13,162 nt of DNA. Origin: an uncultured bacterium. Its GTDB lineage: Bacteria; Bacillota; Clostridia; Lachnospirales; Anaerotignaceae. The notes beneath the pieces were generated by a model. That model searched no databases. It was not told the DNA's origin and saw nothing but the letters and a program-made list of their open reading frames with translations. The stretch lies in NCBI GenBank assembly GCA_905214825.1, contig CAJMNV010000050.1, positions 1-13,162 on the forward strand, read 5' to 3'. Of the stretch, positions 1-6,124 are shown one piece after another. Made by a program: the position numbers and the translations under genes. How positions within the stretch are numbered: position 1 is the first letter of the stretch; every line of letters starts with the position of its first letter.

Positions 1-54
1 GAGAGCATCTGCCTTACAAGCAGAGGGTCACAGGTTCGAGCCCTGTAACTCCCA
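1..54 (+). tRNA. tRNA-Val (anticodon TAC), 5' part cut off
   Basis: This is the 3' portion of a valine tRNA; the acceptor 5' strand and most of the D arm lie before the window. The anticodon stem TCTGC/GCAGA encloses the loop CTTACAA, with anticodon TAC at 15-17. The T arm is ACAGG/CCTGT around TTCGAGC. The acceptor 3' strand AACTCCC is followed by discriminator A at 54. No CCA is encoded. Confidence 0.93.
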
Positions 55-73
55 TGTTTTTTGTAAAAAATAA

Positions 74-147
74 GGCGGAATAGCTCAGTTGGCTAGAGCA
101 TACGGTTCATACCCGTAGTGTCGGGGGTTCAAATCCCTCTTCCGCTA
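74..147 (+). tRNA. tRNA-Met (anticodon CAT), elongator type
   Basis: A complete 74-nt cloverleaf. The acceptor GGCGGAA pairs with TTCCGCT with a terminal G-U. The D arm is GCTC/GAGC, the anticodon stem is TACGG/CCGTA, and the T loop is TTCAAAT. The anticodon CAT lies at 108-110. The anticodon stem lacks the GGG/CCC run and the acceptor lacks the 1-72 mismatch typical of initiator tRNA, so this is elongator Met. A lysidine-modified tRNA-Ile2 also carries CAT and cannot be fully excluded. It lies 19 bases after tRNA-Val, so the two are probably cotranscribed. Confidence 0.93.
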
Positions 148-160
148 TTGTATAGTTTAA

Positions 161-188
161 AGTAAAACCGATTGGTTTTACTTTTTTT
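161..188 (+). terminator. intrinsic terminator of the tRNA cluster
   Basis: A perfect 9-bp stem AGTAAAACC/GGTTTTACT with loop GATT runs into a seven-T tract. It lies 13 bases after tRNA-Met and ends the tRNA transcript. Confidence 0.9.
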
Positions 189-215
189 ATTGTTTTATGG
201 AAAGGAGCATATTAC

Positions 216-515
216 ATGATAAAACTACGTTTTTGTTCTGATACAAAACATGATGTTTGTGCTTTTTTGGAAAAACGATTTCAAAAAGATGTAGAAAAAT
301 GGATAGAAGAACAATGTATAGGTTTATTATTTGATAGTATGGATTATCCTTGTGATATGGCATTTTGTTATGATTGTTATTTTGTTTGTGAAGGTGCAGA
401 AGAACAAGCTATATTACAGATGAAGCAAATATGGTGTGATACTGCATTGGAAAAAGAACATATTTTTTTAGAAATATATAAAATAAATGAAGTATGGGAA
501 GAAGAAAAAGTATAA
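216..515 (+). CDS. small cysteine-rich hypothetical protein (99 aa)
   Basis: I do not recognise this family. The start is supported by GGAAAGGAG at 199-207, eight bases before the ATG. The protein is acidic and has eight cysteines in 99 residues, several in the middle (PCDMAFCYDCYFVC, about residues 45-58). It has no signal peptide or membrane segment and is probably cytoplasmic. The cysteines do not form tidy CxxC pairs, so a zinc-ribbon is not evident. It stands alone between the tRNA terminator and its own terminator hairpin, which overlaps the stop codon. No clear promoter hexamers were found in the short gap before it. The strong ribosome binding site and matched terminator argue that it is a real gene. 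Confidence 0.72.
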   Translation: MIKLRFCSDTKHDVCAFLEKRFQKDVEKWIEEQCIGLLFDSMDYPCDMAFCYDCYFVCEGAEEQAILQMKQIWCDTALEKEHIFLEIYKINEVWEEEKV

Positions 516-537
516 GCCGCAATGATTGCGGCTTTTG
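514..537. terminator. terminator between convergent genes
   Basis: A perfect 9-bp stem AAGCCGCAA/TTGCGGCTT with loop TGA (514-534) is followed on the + strand by TT then G. The hairpin starts inside the stop codon of the small ORF. On the - strand it is followed by ATACTTTTT, so it may also stop transcripts of the converging aldehyde dehydrogenase gene. Confidence 0.8.
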
Positions 538-549
538 TTGTATGATATT

Positions 550-1923
550 TTATGCAAAAAAGAATGAGAATAATTTTTTTGTGATTGCAGAATATGGTGC
601 ATAGCGCAAAGGCATATCAAAATGATTTGTTTGGTACAATACACTTTTTTTGTGTGAAAATGTGTCAAATCCAACTTTGCCATGATAAGCACCCATACCA
701 CTATTGCCAACACCACCAAAGCCCATATTATCTCCTGCAATGTGTAATATGGTATCGTTGATACAAACACCGCCTGATTGGCATTTTTGTAATATGGTGT
801 GTATGCGTGTGTCGTTGTTTGTAAATAGATATAATGCCAAAGGTGCAGGCAGTGATTGCATTTTGGAAATGACTTCATCAATGGTTTTAAATGTGATGAT
901 AGGTAATAGTGGTCCAAATATTTCCTCTTGCATGATGGTATCAGAAAATGAAACGTTGTCAAATAATGTTGGAGCAATTTTTAAGCTGTTTTTATCGGTT
1001 TGTCCGCCATATATAACATGACTTTGCTGTATGAGATTTTGCAGTCTGAGAAAATGCCTTTTATGAATGATATGACTGTATTGTGTATTTTGCAAAGGAT
1101 TTTTGCCATACTGTGTTTGTATTTCTTTTTGTAATGCTTTTATGAGTTGGTTTTTGATGCTATGATGGCAATAAATATAATCTGGAGCAATACAAGTTTG
1201 TCCACTATTGACAAATTTACCAAATACAATTCGTTTTGCTGCAAGTGGTATATGTGCTGTTTCATCTACAATACAAGGGCTTTTGCCACCCAGTTCAAGC
1301 GTGACAGGCGTGAGGTGTGCAGCAGCATTTTTCATGACAATTTTGCCAACCGCAGGACTGCCTGTGAAAAAGATATGGTCAAAATGTTGTTTTGATAATG
1401 TTTCTAAAACAGGTGGTGTGGCAATGTTAAAATGTACATATTTTGCTGGAAAGCATTGTTGACAGATTTTCTGTAACACAACATTGGTATGTTTGGCATA
1501 TGGGCTTGTGGTACAAATGGCAGTATTGCCTGCTGCCAATGCTGTTACCAAAGGTTGCAAAGCCAATAAAAATGGATAGTTCCATGGAGCAATTACCCAT
1601 GTGACACCATAAGGTACGGTTTGTATGAAACATTTGGCGGGTATTTGCAACAATGACGGGGTTACTTTTTTTGGTGCTGCAAATTTTTTGATATGTTTTA
1701 GGAAATAAGAGATTTCAGATAGTACAGTACTGATTTCTGTGATATAACTTTCTGTTTCTGATTTCCCTAAATCCAGATATAATGCGTTTGTGATTTCACT
1801 TTTATGTTGCAAAATGGCGTATTGTAATTTTTTGAGTGCTTGTATGCGAAATGCGATGGGGAATGTTTTGCCTGTGTGGAAAAATTGTTTTTGTGCTTGA
1901 AATATATGTTGTATATCTTTCAT
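550..1923 (-). CDS. aldehyde dehydrogenase, ALDH3-like (457 aa)
   Basis: This enzyme oxidises an aldehyde to its carboxylate with NAD(P)+ and is probably cytoplasmic; the substrate cannot be read from sequence. The family signature elements are present in order: APWNYP (about residues 112-117), FTGSPAVG (186-193), ELGGKSP with catalytic-base Glu210, and SGQTC with nucleophile Cys244. The tail contains GMGAYHGKVGFDTFSHKKSV. Length and motif layout fit the compact family-3 group, which includes fatty and aromatic aldehyde dehydrogenases. The frame stays open to 2214 upstream, but the start at 1923 is chosen because AAAAAGGAG lies seven bases before it and the family N-terminus begins there. The usual KPSE segment after the Rossmann strand reads CTTSP (137-141), so the conserved lysine is missing. 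The gene diverges from yjdF; a weak - strand promoter (TATTCA, 17 bases, TATACT at 2009-1981) is possible. Confidence 0.93.
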   Translation of the reverse strand: MKDIQHIFQAQKQFFHTGKTFPIAFRIQALKKLQYAILQHKSEITNALYLDLGKSETESYITEISTVLSEISYFLKHIKKFAAPKKVTPSLLQIPAKCFIQTVPYGVTWVIAPWNYPFLLALQPLVTALAAGNTAICTTSPYAKHTNVVLQKICQQCFPAKYVHFNIATPPVLETLSKQHFDHIFFTGSPAVGKIVMKNAAAHLTPVTLELGGKSPCIVDETAHIPLAAKRIVFGKFVNSGQTCIAPDYIYCHHSIKNQLIKALQKEIQTQYGKNPLQNTQYSHIIHKRHFLRLQNLIQQSHVIYGGQTDKNSLKIAPTLFDNVSFSDTIMQEEIFGPLLPIITFKTIDEVISKMQSLPAPLALYLFTNNDTRIHTILQKCQSGGVCINDTILHIAGDNMGFGGVGNSGMGAYHGKVGFDTFSHKKSVLYQTNHFDMPLRYAPYSAITKKLFSFFFA

Positions 1924-1975
1924 AAAACCACTCCTTTTTGATAACAGCATACCATAGTTGTCAATGAAAATAAAG

Positions 1976-2004
1976 TTGACAGTATATACAAAACGGCATA
2001 TGAT
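1976..2004 (+). promoter_or_regulatory. sigma-A promoter of yjdF-ispF
   Basis: TTGACA at 1976-1981 and TATGAT at 1999-2004 are separated by exactly 17 bases. The predicted start near 2011 is at the first base of the riboswitch P1 helix. A second TTGACA lies on the opposite strand at 1964-1959, so the -35 box is half of an inverted repeat. Confidence 0.82.
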
Positions 2005-2011
2005 GAATAAA

Positions 2012-2098
2012 GCAGAGATAAAAACACAATTCGGTCGGTAGTCCGAATGCGGCAAATATGCCGTCAGTAACCTGCCTCCTTGGTTGTCCCTTCTTTGC
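2012..2098 (+). promoter_or_regulatory. yjdF-type riboswitch
   Basis: The leader folds into a closed multi-branch structure. P1 is GCAGAGA (2012-2018) with TCTTTGC (2092-2098). A second helix is ATTCGG (2029-2034) with CCGAAT (2043-2048). A third is GCGGCA (2049-2054) with TGCCGT (2059-2064). A short fourth is AACC (2069-2072) with GGTT (2082-2085). The unpaired segments (GTAGT, CAGTAACCTGCCTCC) look conserved and match my memory of the yjdF motif, and the gene behind it is a clear yjdF. From the literature, this class responds to azaaromatic compounds. P1 ends 15 bases before the ribosome binding site at 2114-2120 and no terminator lies between, so control of translation is the likely mode (inference). 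Confidence 0.87.
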
Positions 2099-2128
2099 AT
2101 AAAAAAATATATAAAGGAGGGCGTGACA

Positions 2129-2551
2129 ATGGAACAGTTACAAGTGACATTGACCGTATGTTTTGAAGAACCGTTTTGGATTGGTGTTTGTGAATGTGTG
2201 TCAAAAGATGGCATACAGGCAAAAAAAGTGATATTTGGGGCAGAACCACAAATGCAGGAGATATTGCAAATGGTGCAACAAAAATGGTATCAAAATATCC
2301 AGTTTGGGAAATGTATTTCGATTTCCAAAAAAGAAGTCATTCATAAAAATCCAAAACGCATACAAAGACAAATCAAAAAACAAACAAAATTATCTGGTGT
2401 TGGTACAAAAGCACAACAGGCTTTGCAGGCAGAACGAGAAGCACAAAAAAGCATCAAAAAACAAATCAGCAAAGCACAAAAAGAAGAAGCACAAAAACAA
2501 AAATTTTTGAAAAAACAACAAAAGAAAAAAGAAAAACATCGTGGACATTGA
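2129..2551 (+). CDS. yjdF: YjdF family protein (DUF2992)
   Basis: A 140-residue protein in two parts. The first 65 residues or so form a compact domain with FEEPFWIGVCE and VIFGAEPQ. The C-terminal half is very rich in Lys, Gln and Glu and is probably a helical, RNA-binding-like tail ending in KKKEKHRGH. The segments NPKRIQRQ, GVGTKAQQAL and KHRG match Bacillus YjdF closely as I remember it. Its biochemical role is unknown; its riboswitch links it to defence against or handling of azaaromatic toxins. The start at 2129 is chosen because AAAGGAGG at 2114-2121 sits just upstream. An in-frame ATG at 2084 would lie inside the riboswitch. ispF follows after 19 bases. Confidence 0.93.
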   Translation: MEQLQVTLTVCFEEPFWIGVCECVSKDGIQAKKVIFGAEPQMQEILQMVQQKWYQNIQFGKCISISKKEVIHKNPKRIQRQIKKQTKLSGVGTKAQQALQAEREAQKSIKKQISKAQKEEAQKQKFLKKQQKKKEKHRGH

Positions 2552-2570
2552 AGAAAGGAAGAAAAATGAT

Positions 2571-3047
2571 ATGATGCGTATTGGCTCAGGCTATGATGTG
2601 CATAAATTGGTGGAAAATAGAGATTTGATATTGGGTGGTGTCAAAATTCCTTATGAAAAAGGTTTGCTGGGACATTCTGATGCAGATGTGTTGTTACATG
2701 CCATTATGGACGCATTGTTGGGTGCGGCAGCTTTGGGAGACATTGGTTGCCATTTTCCAGATACAGACCCTGCATATAAAGGGGCAGATAGTAAAAAATT
2801 ATTATATTGTGTTTTAGACTTGATTTCTGAAAAAGAGTATTGTATAATCAACATTGACGCTACAATTATTGCACAAAAACCAAAACTGAAACCATATATT
2901 TTGGAAATGAGAGAGCATATTGCAGCAGTTTTGGGCATAGAATTAGACCAAATCAATGTGAAAGCAACCACAGAAGAAGGTCTTGGATTCACAGGCGCAG
3001 GCGAAGGCATTGCGGCATCGGCTGTGTGTCTTTTGCAAAAAAAATAA
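2571..3047 (+). CDS. ispF: 2-C-methyl-D-erythritol 2,4-cyclodiphosphate synthase
   Basis: IspF cyclises CDP-methylerythritol 2-phosphate to MEcPP with release of CMP, in the cytoplasmic MEP isoprenoid pathway. The 158-residue length is standard. The zinc ligands are visible as D9 and H11 (GYDVH) and H43 (DVLLHA). The active-site loop GHSDAD (34-39), GDIGCHFPDTD (56-66) and the C-terminal KATTEEGLGFTGAGEGI complete the family pattern. A further in-frame ATG follows at 2574. I chose 2571 because AAAGGAAG at 2554-2561 is better spaced to it. The GTG at 2541 would overlap yjdF and lacks a family match. ispD, the usual partner in Bacillus, is not adjacent. The gene probably shares the yjdF promoter. 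Confidence 0.96.
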   Translation: MMRIGSGYDVHKLVENRDLILGGVKIPYEKGLLGHSDADVLLHAIMDALLGAAALGDIGCHFPDTDPAYKGADSKKLLYCVLDLISEKEYCIINIDATIIAQKPKLKPYILEMREHIAAVLGIELDQINVKATTEEGLGFTGAGEGIAASAVCLLQKK

Positions 3048-3057
3048 TGGCGAAAAA

Positions 3058-3394
3058 GTAATGATGGAAAAGAGTAGTCCTTTTATCGGCTGACAGAGAA
3101 AAGCGGTCTTGGTGAAAGGTGGTATCTATGGCATACACAGCAACAAAATGGTTGTGTGTGGTATGGGTGACATCTTAATAAACATGGGTGGAAATCGTTT
3201 TCGGTACAAAAAGGGTGAAGTGCGTTCCTGAACTGAACAGGCGAAAATTTTTTGAGTAGCTTGTTTCCGTTGACAACGTTACAGTCTGAAAGCGAGATGG
3301 TTTTTTTGTGTACAAAAAATCTGTCTAAGTAAAGTGGAACCACGGAGATGAACAGCTTCGTCTTTACATATAATGTAAAGATGGAGCTTTTTTT
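3058..3394 (+). promoter_or_regulatory. T-box leader, cysteine specific
   Basis: A tRNA-sensing leader that reads uncharged tRNA-Cys and raises cysE expression. The T-box core TGGAACCACGG lies at 3335-3345. Its TGGA can pair with the UCCA end expected for tRNA-Cys, whose discriminator is U. The antiterminator pairs GTAAAG (3329-3334) with CTTTAC (3362-3367) and CGGAG (3343-3347) with CTTCG (3356-3360). Upstream are the stem I signatures GAGTAG (3072-3077) and ACAGAGA (3093-3099). GAAGTGCG holds the candidate specifier TGC (Cys) at 3221-3223. A hairpin CGTT/AACG at 3268-3278 may be stem III. Stem I carries an unusually long arm at 3116-3176. I found no clear promoter between ispF and the leader. 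Specifier placement is the least certain part. Confidence 0.9.
3354..3394 (+). terminator. T-box conditional terminator
   Basis: A 15-bp stem (3354-3368 with 3374-3388, two G-U pairs, loop TATAA) runs into seven Ts. Its 5' strand contains CTTCG and CTTTAC, the same bases used by the antiterminator, so the two structures exclude each other. Confidence 0.92.
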
Positions 3395-3481
3395 GTTTTT
3401 GCTTTTATAAACCATATGTACAGAACCACCAAAAGCAATATCCAAATATTTGACAGAAACAATCTGAAAGGAGTATATGCA

Positions 3482-4063
3482 ATGAAGGTTATGTGGAAAA
3501 GATTTATGGAAATGGTAGCGGTTGTCAAAGAAAAAGACCCTGCTATTCGCAGTACGTTGGAAGTGTTTTTATATCCGAGTTTTTGGGCGGTGGTAAATCA
3601 TCGCATTGCCCATCGATTATATAAAAAGAAACATTTTTTGGTTGCAAGAATGATTTCGCAAATATCCAGAGGACTGACAGGCATTGAAATTCACCCAGGG
3701 GCAAAAATTGGAAAAAAATTTTTTATTGACCATGGTATGGGCGTTGTGATTGGCGAAACAGCAGAAATTGGTGATAATGTGATGCTGTATCATGGTGTGA
3801 CATTGGGCGGAACTGGCAAAGATAAAATCAAACGTCATCCAACTGTGGGGGACAATGTGTTGATTGGTGCAGAAACCATTGTGCTTGGACCTGTATATAT
3901 TGGTTCTAATACAAAAATTGGCGCCGGCTCTGTGGTTTTGGAAGATATTCCAGAAAATGTGACAGCAGTTGGTGCACCTGCAAGAGTGGTCAGAAGAAAT
4001 GGTATCCGCATTGAACCCACACCACCATCTGTATTTTTGCACAGCAAAAAGAAAGCAGTTTGA
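3482..4063 (+). CDS. cysE: serine O-acetyltransferase
   Basis: CysE transfers acetyl from acetyl-CoA to L-serine, the committed step to cysteine. The 193-residue protein has a short helical N-terminus (about 1-65) and then a left-handed beta-helix of hexapeptide repeats: IEIHPGAKIG, IDHGMGVVIGETAEIGDNV, VGDNVLIGAETIVLGPVYIGSNTKIGAGS. The catalytic residues D83-H84 (IDHG) and H104 (YHGVTLGG) are present, with the CoA-site GAPARVV near the end. It is shorter than the enterobacterial enzyme and resembles the Bacillus type. The start is set by AAAGGAG at 3467-3473; the frame is open from 3416 but without a site there. The T-box terminator lies 87 bases upstream, so expression should rise when charged tRNA-Cys falls. 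cysS follows. Confidence 0.96.
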   Translation: MKVMWKRFMEMVAVVKEKDPAIRSTLEVFLYPSFWAVVNHRIAHRLYKKKHFLVARMISQISRGLTGIEIHPGAKIGKKFFIDHGMGVVIGETAEIGDNVMLYHGVTLGGTGKDKIKRHPTVGDNVLIGAETIVLGPVYIGSNTKIGAGSVVLEDIPENVTAVGAPARVVRRNGIRIEPTPPSVFLHSKKKAV

Positions 4064-4094
4064 TAAAAAGGAAGTAGTAGGCAAATAGATTTTA

Positions 4095-4103
4095 TGATAT
4101 AAT
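4095..4103 (+). promoter_or_regulatory. extended -10 promoter upstream of cysS
   Basis: TGATATAAT is a perfect -10 hexamer (4098-4103) with an upstream TGn element. The -35 region (TAGTAG at 4075-4080) is poor, as extended -10 promoters tolerate. It would start transcription near 4110, leaving a leader of about 120 bases in which I saw no strong structure. Confidence 0.5.
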
Positions 4104-4228
4104 AAAATAATATGAATATTGGAAAATAAACACCATACAATTTTGGTTACATGGCAGAATAGAAATGGAAAAACAAATGTTTTATGGTATGAAAATAGGT
4201 ATCATAAAGAAGAAAGGGAGGCAAAACA

Positions 4229-5641
4229 ATGAAGGTATATAATACATTAACCAGACAAAAAGAAGAATTTATCCCACAAGAAGAAGGCAAAGTGAAAATG
4301 TATGTGTGTGGCCCTACGGTGTATGATTACATTCATATTGGCAATGCACGTCCTTATGTAGTGTTTGATACAGTGAGAAGATATTTGGAATACAAAGGAT
4401 ATGAAGTTACCTATGTACAAAACTTTACAGATGTGGACGATAAAATTATAAATAGAGCAAACAAAGAACATAGCACAATGGAAGAAATATCCAAACGCTA
4501 TATTGCAGAAGCATTCCATGATGCAGATGGTCTGAATGTCAAACGTGCAACAGTACACCCTCGTGTCACAGAAGAAATGGATTTGATTATTGATATGATA
4601 CAGACTTTGGTAGACAAAGGGTATGCATATGAAGATAATGGGACAGTATATTATGATACCAAAAAATTTGCGGAATATGGTAAATTGTCCAAGAAAAATC
4701 TGGACGAATTGATTGCAGGTGCTAGCGAACGTGTGACCATTGATGATGCAAAAAAGAATTCCACAGACTTTGTATTGTGGAAACCAAAAAAAGAAGGCGA
4801 ACCTAGCTGGAAATCTCCTTGGGGTGATGGTAGACCCGGCTGGCATATCGAATGCTCTGTGATGGCAAAACATCATTTGGGTGAAACCATTGATATTCAT
4901 GCAGGTGGCGAAGATTTGGTATTTCCACATCATGAAAATGAAATTGCACAAAGTGAAGCGGCAAATGGAAAACCATTTGCAAAATATTGGCTGCATAATG
5001 GATTCATCACTGTGGATAATGAAAAAATGTCAAAATCATTGGGCAATTTCTTTACTGTAAGAGATATTGCAGCACAATTCCCTTATGAGGTCATTCGTTT
5101 CTTTATTTTGAATGGACATTACAGAAGTCCCATCAATTTCAGCAGAGAATTGATGCAGGCTTGCCAAAATGGTTTGGAACGTATCAAAAATGCAAGAAAA
5201 GAACTGGCTTTCTTTATCAAAAATAAAGAAGACAGCGATTTGACAGCAGAAGAACAACAAAAATTGCAAGATTTGGAACAATATAAAATACAGTTTGAAG
5301 CAGCAATGGACGATGATTTTAATACCGCAGATGCCATTTCCGTGATTTATGAATTGGTGCGTGACAGCAACATTGCCGTAAAAGCGAATGTTTCCAAAGC
5401 ATTTGCAATCAAAATGCAGGATATGTTAGACCATTTGTGCAATGTTATGGGCGTTGCGGAAATTGTGGAAGATGAAATTTCTGACGAAGAAACTGCAAAA
5501 ATTGAAGCATTGATTGCAAAAAGAACAGAAGCGAAAAAAGCAAAAGATTTTGCGGCAGCAGATGCCATTCGTGATGAATTGGCAGCAATGGGTATCACAA
5601 TCAAAGATACACGCCAAGGCGTGCAATGGTTTAGAGGGTAA
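4229..5641 (+). CDS. cysS: cysteinyl-tRNA synthetase
   Basis: CysS is a class I synthetase that charges tRNA-Cys with cysteine in the cytoplasm. The 470-residue length is typical. The zinc site that selects cysteine is complete: C27 (MYVCGPTVYD), C209 (WHIECS), and H234 and E238 (VFPHHENE). The ATP-binding signatures are HIGN (36-39) and KMSKS (266-270). The C-terminal anticodon-binding region ends with AAADAIRDELAAMGITIKDTRQGVQW, usual for bacterial CysRS. The start follows AAAGGGAGG at 4213-4221. It lies downstream of cysE, so a cysteine-specific T-box can raise both cysteine synthesis and tRNA charging. A separate promoter at 4095 may give basal expression. mrnC begins three bases after the stop. 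Confidence 0.97.
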   Translation: MKVYNTLTRQKEEFIPQEEGKVKMYVCGPTVYDYIHIGNARPYVVFDTVRRYLEYKGYEVTYVQNFTDVDDKIINRANKEHSTMEEISKRYIAEAFHDADGLNVKRATVHPRVTEEMDLIIDMIQTLVDKGYAYEDNGTVYYDTKKFAEYGKLSKKNLDELIAGASERVTIDDAKKNSTDFVLWKPKKEGEPSWKSPWGDGRPGWHIECSVMAKHHLGETIDIHAGGEDLVFPHHENEIAQSEAANGKPFAKYWLHNGFITVDNEKMSKSLGNFFTVRDIAAQFPYEVIRFFILNGHYRSPINFSRELMQACQNGLERIKNARKELAFFIKNKEDSDLTAEEQQKLQDLEQYKIQFEAAMDDDFNTADAISVIYELVRDSNIAVKANVSKAFAIKMQDMLDHLCNVMGVAEIVEDEISDEETAKIEALIAKRTEAKKAKDFAAADAIRDELAAMGITIKDTRQGVQWFRG

Positions 5642-5644
5642 GTC

Positions 5645-6064
5645 ATGAATTTTTTGGATTTGGATTTGATGTTGGGAAAAAAGGGGACACAAAAACCAAA
5701 AGAATTATCCCCTTTGACACTTGCTTATGTGGGTGATGCGGTGTATGAATTGCTTGTGCGAACGGTTGTGCTTTCTGATGGCAATGCACCTGTCAACCGT
5801 TTACACAAAAAAGCGAGAAATATGGTAAATGCAAAAGCACAAGCAGAATTTTATCATCGCATTGCAGAAGAACTGACAGAAGAAGAAGCGGCAGTGTTTC
5901 GCAGAGGACGCAATGCAAAATCATATACCATGCCTAAAAATGCCAATGTGATGGATTATCGTTATGCAACAGGTGTGGAAGCCATATTTGGTTATTTATA
6001 TTTGGCAGGACAGACAGAACGTGCTTTGGCACTGTTTCGCAAAGGTATGGAACAAATCATATAA
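5645..6064 (+). CDS. mrnC: Mini-ribonuclease 3
   Basis: Mini-III is a double-strand-specific RNase that in Bacillus trims 23S rRNA precursor ends. It consists of the RNase III catalytic fold without the dsRNA-binding domain, matching the 139-residue length here. The signature LAYVGDAVYE carries the metal-binding Asp31. RNAKSYTMPKNANVMDYRYATGVEAIFGYLYL carries Glu112; both acidic residues are needed for catalysis in the family. The ribosome binding site AGAGGG lies within the last codons of cysS, and the gap to cysS is three bases, so the two genes are surely cotranscribed. A 12-bp hairpin follows the stop codon. Confidence 0.94.
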   Translation: MNFLDLDLMLGKKGTQKPKELSPLTLAYVGDAVYELLVRTVVLSDGNAPVNRLHKKARNMVNAKAQAEFYHRIAEELTEEEAAVFRRGRNAKSYTMPKNANVMDYRYATGVEAIFGYLYLAGQTERALALFRKGMEQII

Positions 6065-6069
6065 TCACA

Positions 6070-6099
6070 AAACAGCCGATGGAATGACATCGGCTGTTT
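6070..6099 (+). terminator. hairpin after mrnC, weak terminator or processing site
   Basis: A perfect 12-bp stem AAACAGCCGATG/CATCGGCTGTTT with loop GAATGA. Only three Ts follow, then G, so complete termination is unlikely. It lies between mrnC and the ribosome binding site of rlmB and may lower downstream expression or protect the upstream mRNA end. Confidence 0.6.
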
Positions 6100-6124
6100 G
6101 CCATACAATGAAAAGGAGAATTTT

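Noticed and set aside
2084..2128. Upstream ATG giving YjdF 15 extra residues
   Set aside because: This start lies inside the last helices of the riboswitch and has no ribosome binding site, unlike the ATG at 2129.
1924..2214. 97-residue N-terminal extension of the aldehyde dehydrogenase frame
   Set aside because: It crosses the yjdF promoter and riboswitch, has no family similarity, and a good ribosome binding site supports the start at 1923.
2541..2570. GTG start giving IspF 10 extra residues
   Set aside because: It overlaps yjdF and adds residues not seen in the family; AAAGGAAG at 2554-2561 serves the ATG at 2571.
3083..3445. 120-codon - strand frame between ispF and cysE
   Set aside because: It lies over the T-box leader, whose conserved RNA elements explain the sequence.
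4247..4996. 249-codon open frame antisense to cysS
   Set aside because: The translation is a Phe/Cys/His/Ile-rich mirror of the cysS codons with no ribosome binding site or recognisable domain; cysS is unambiguous.
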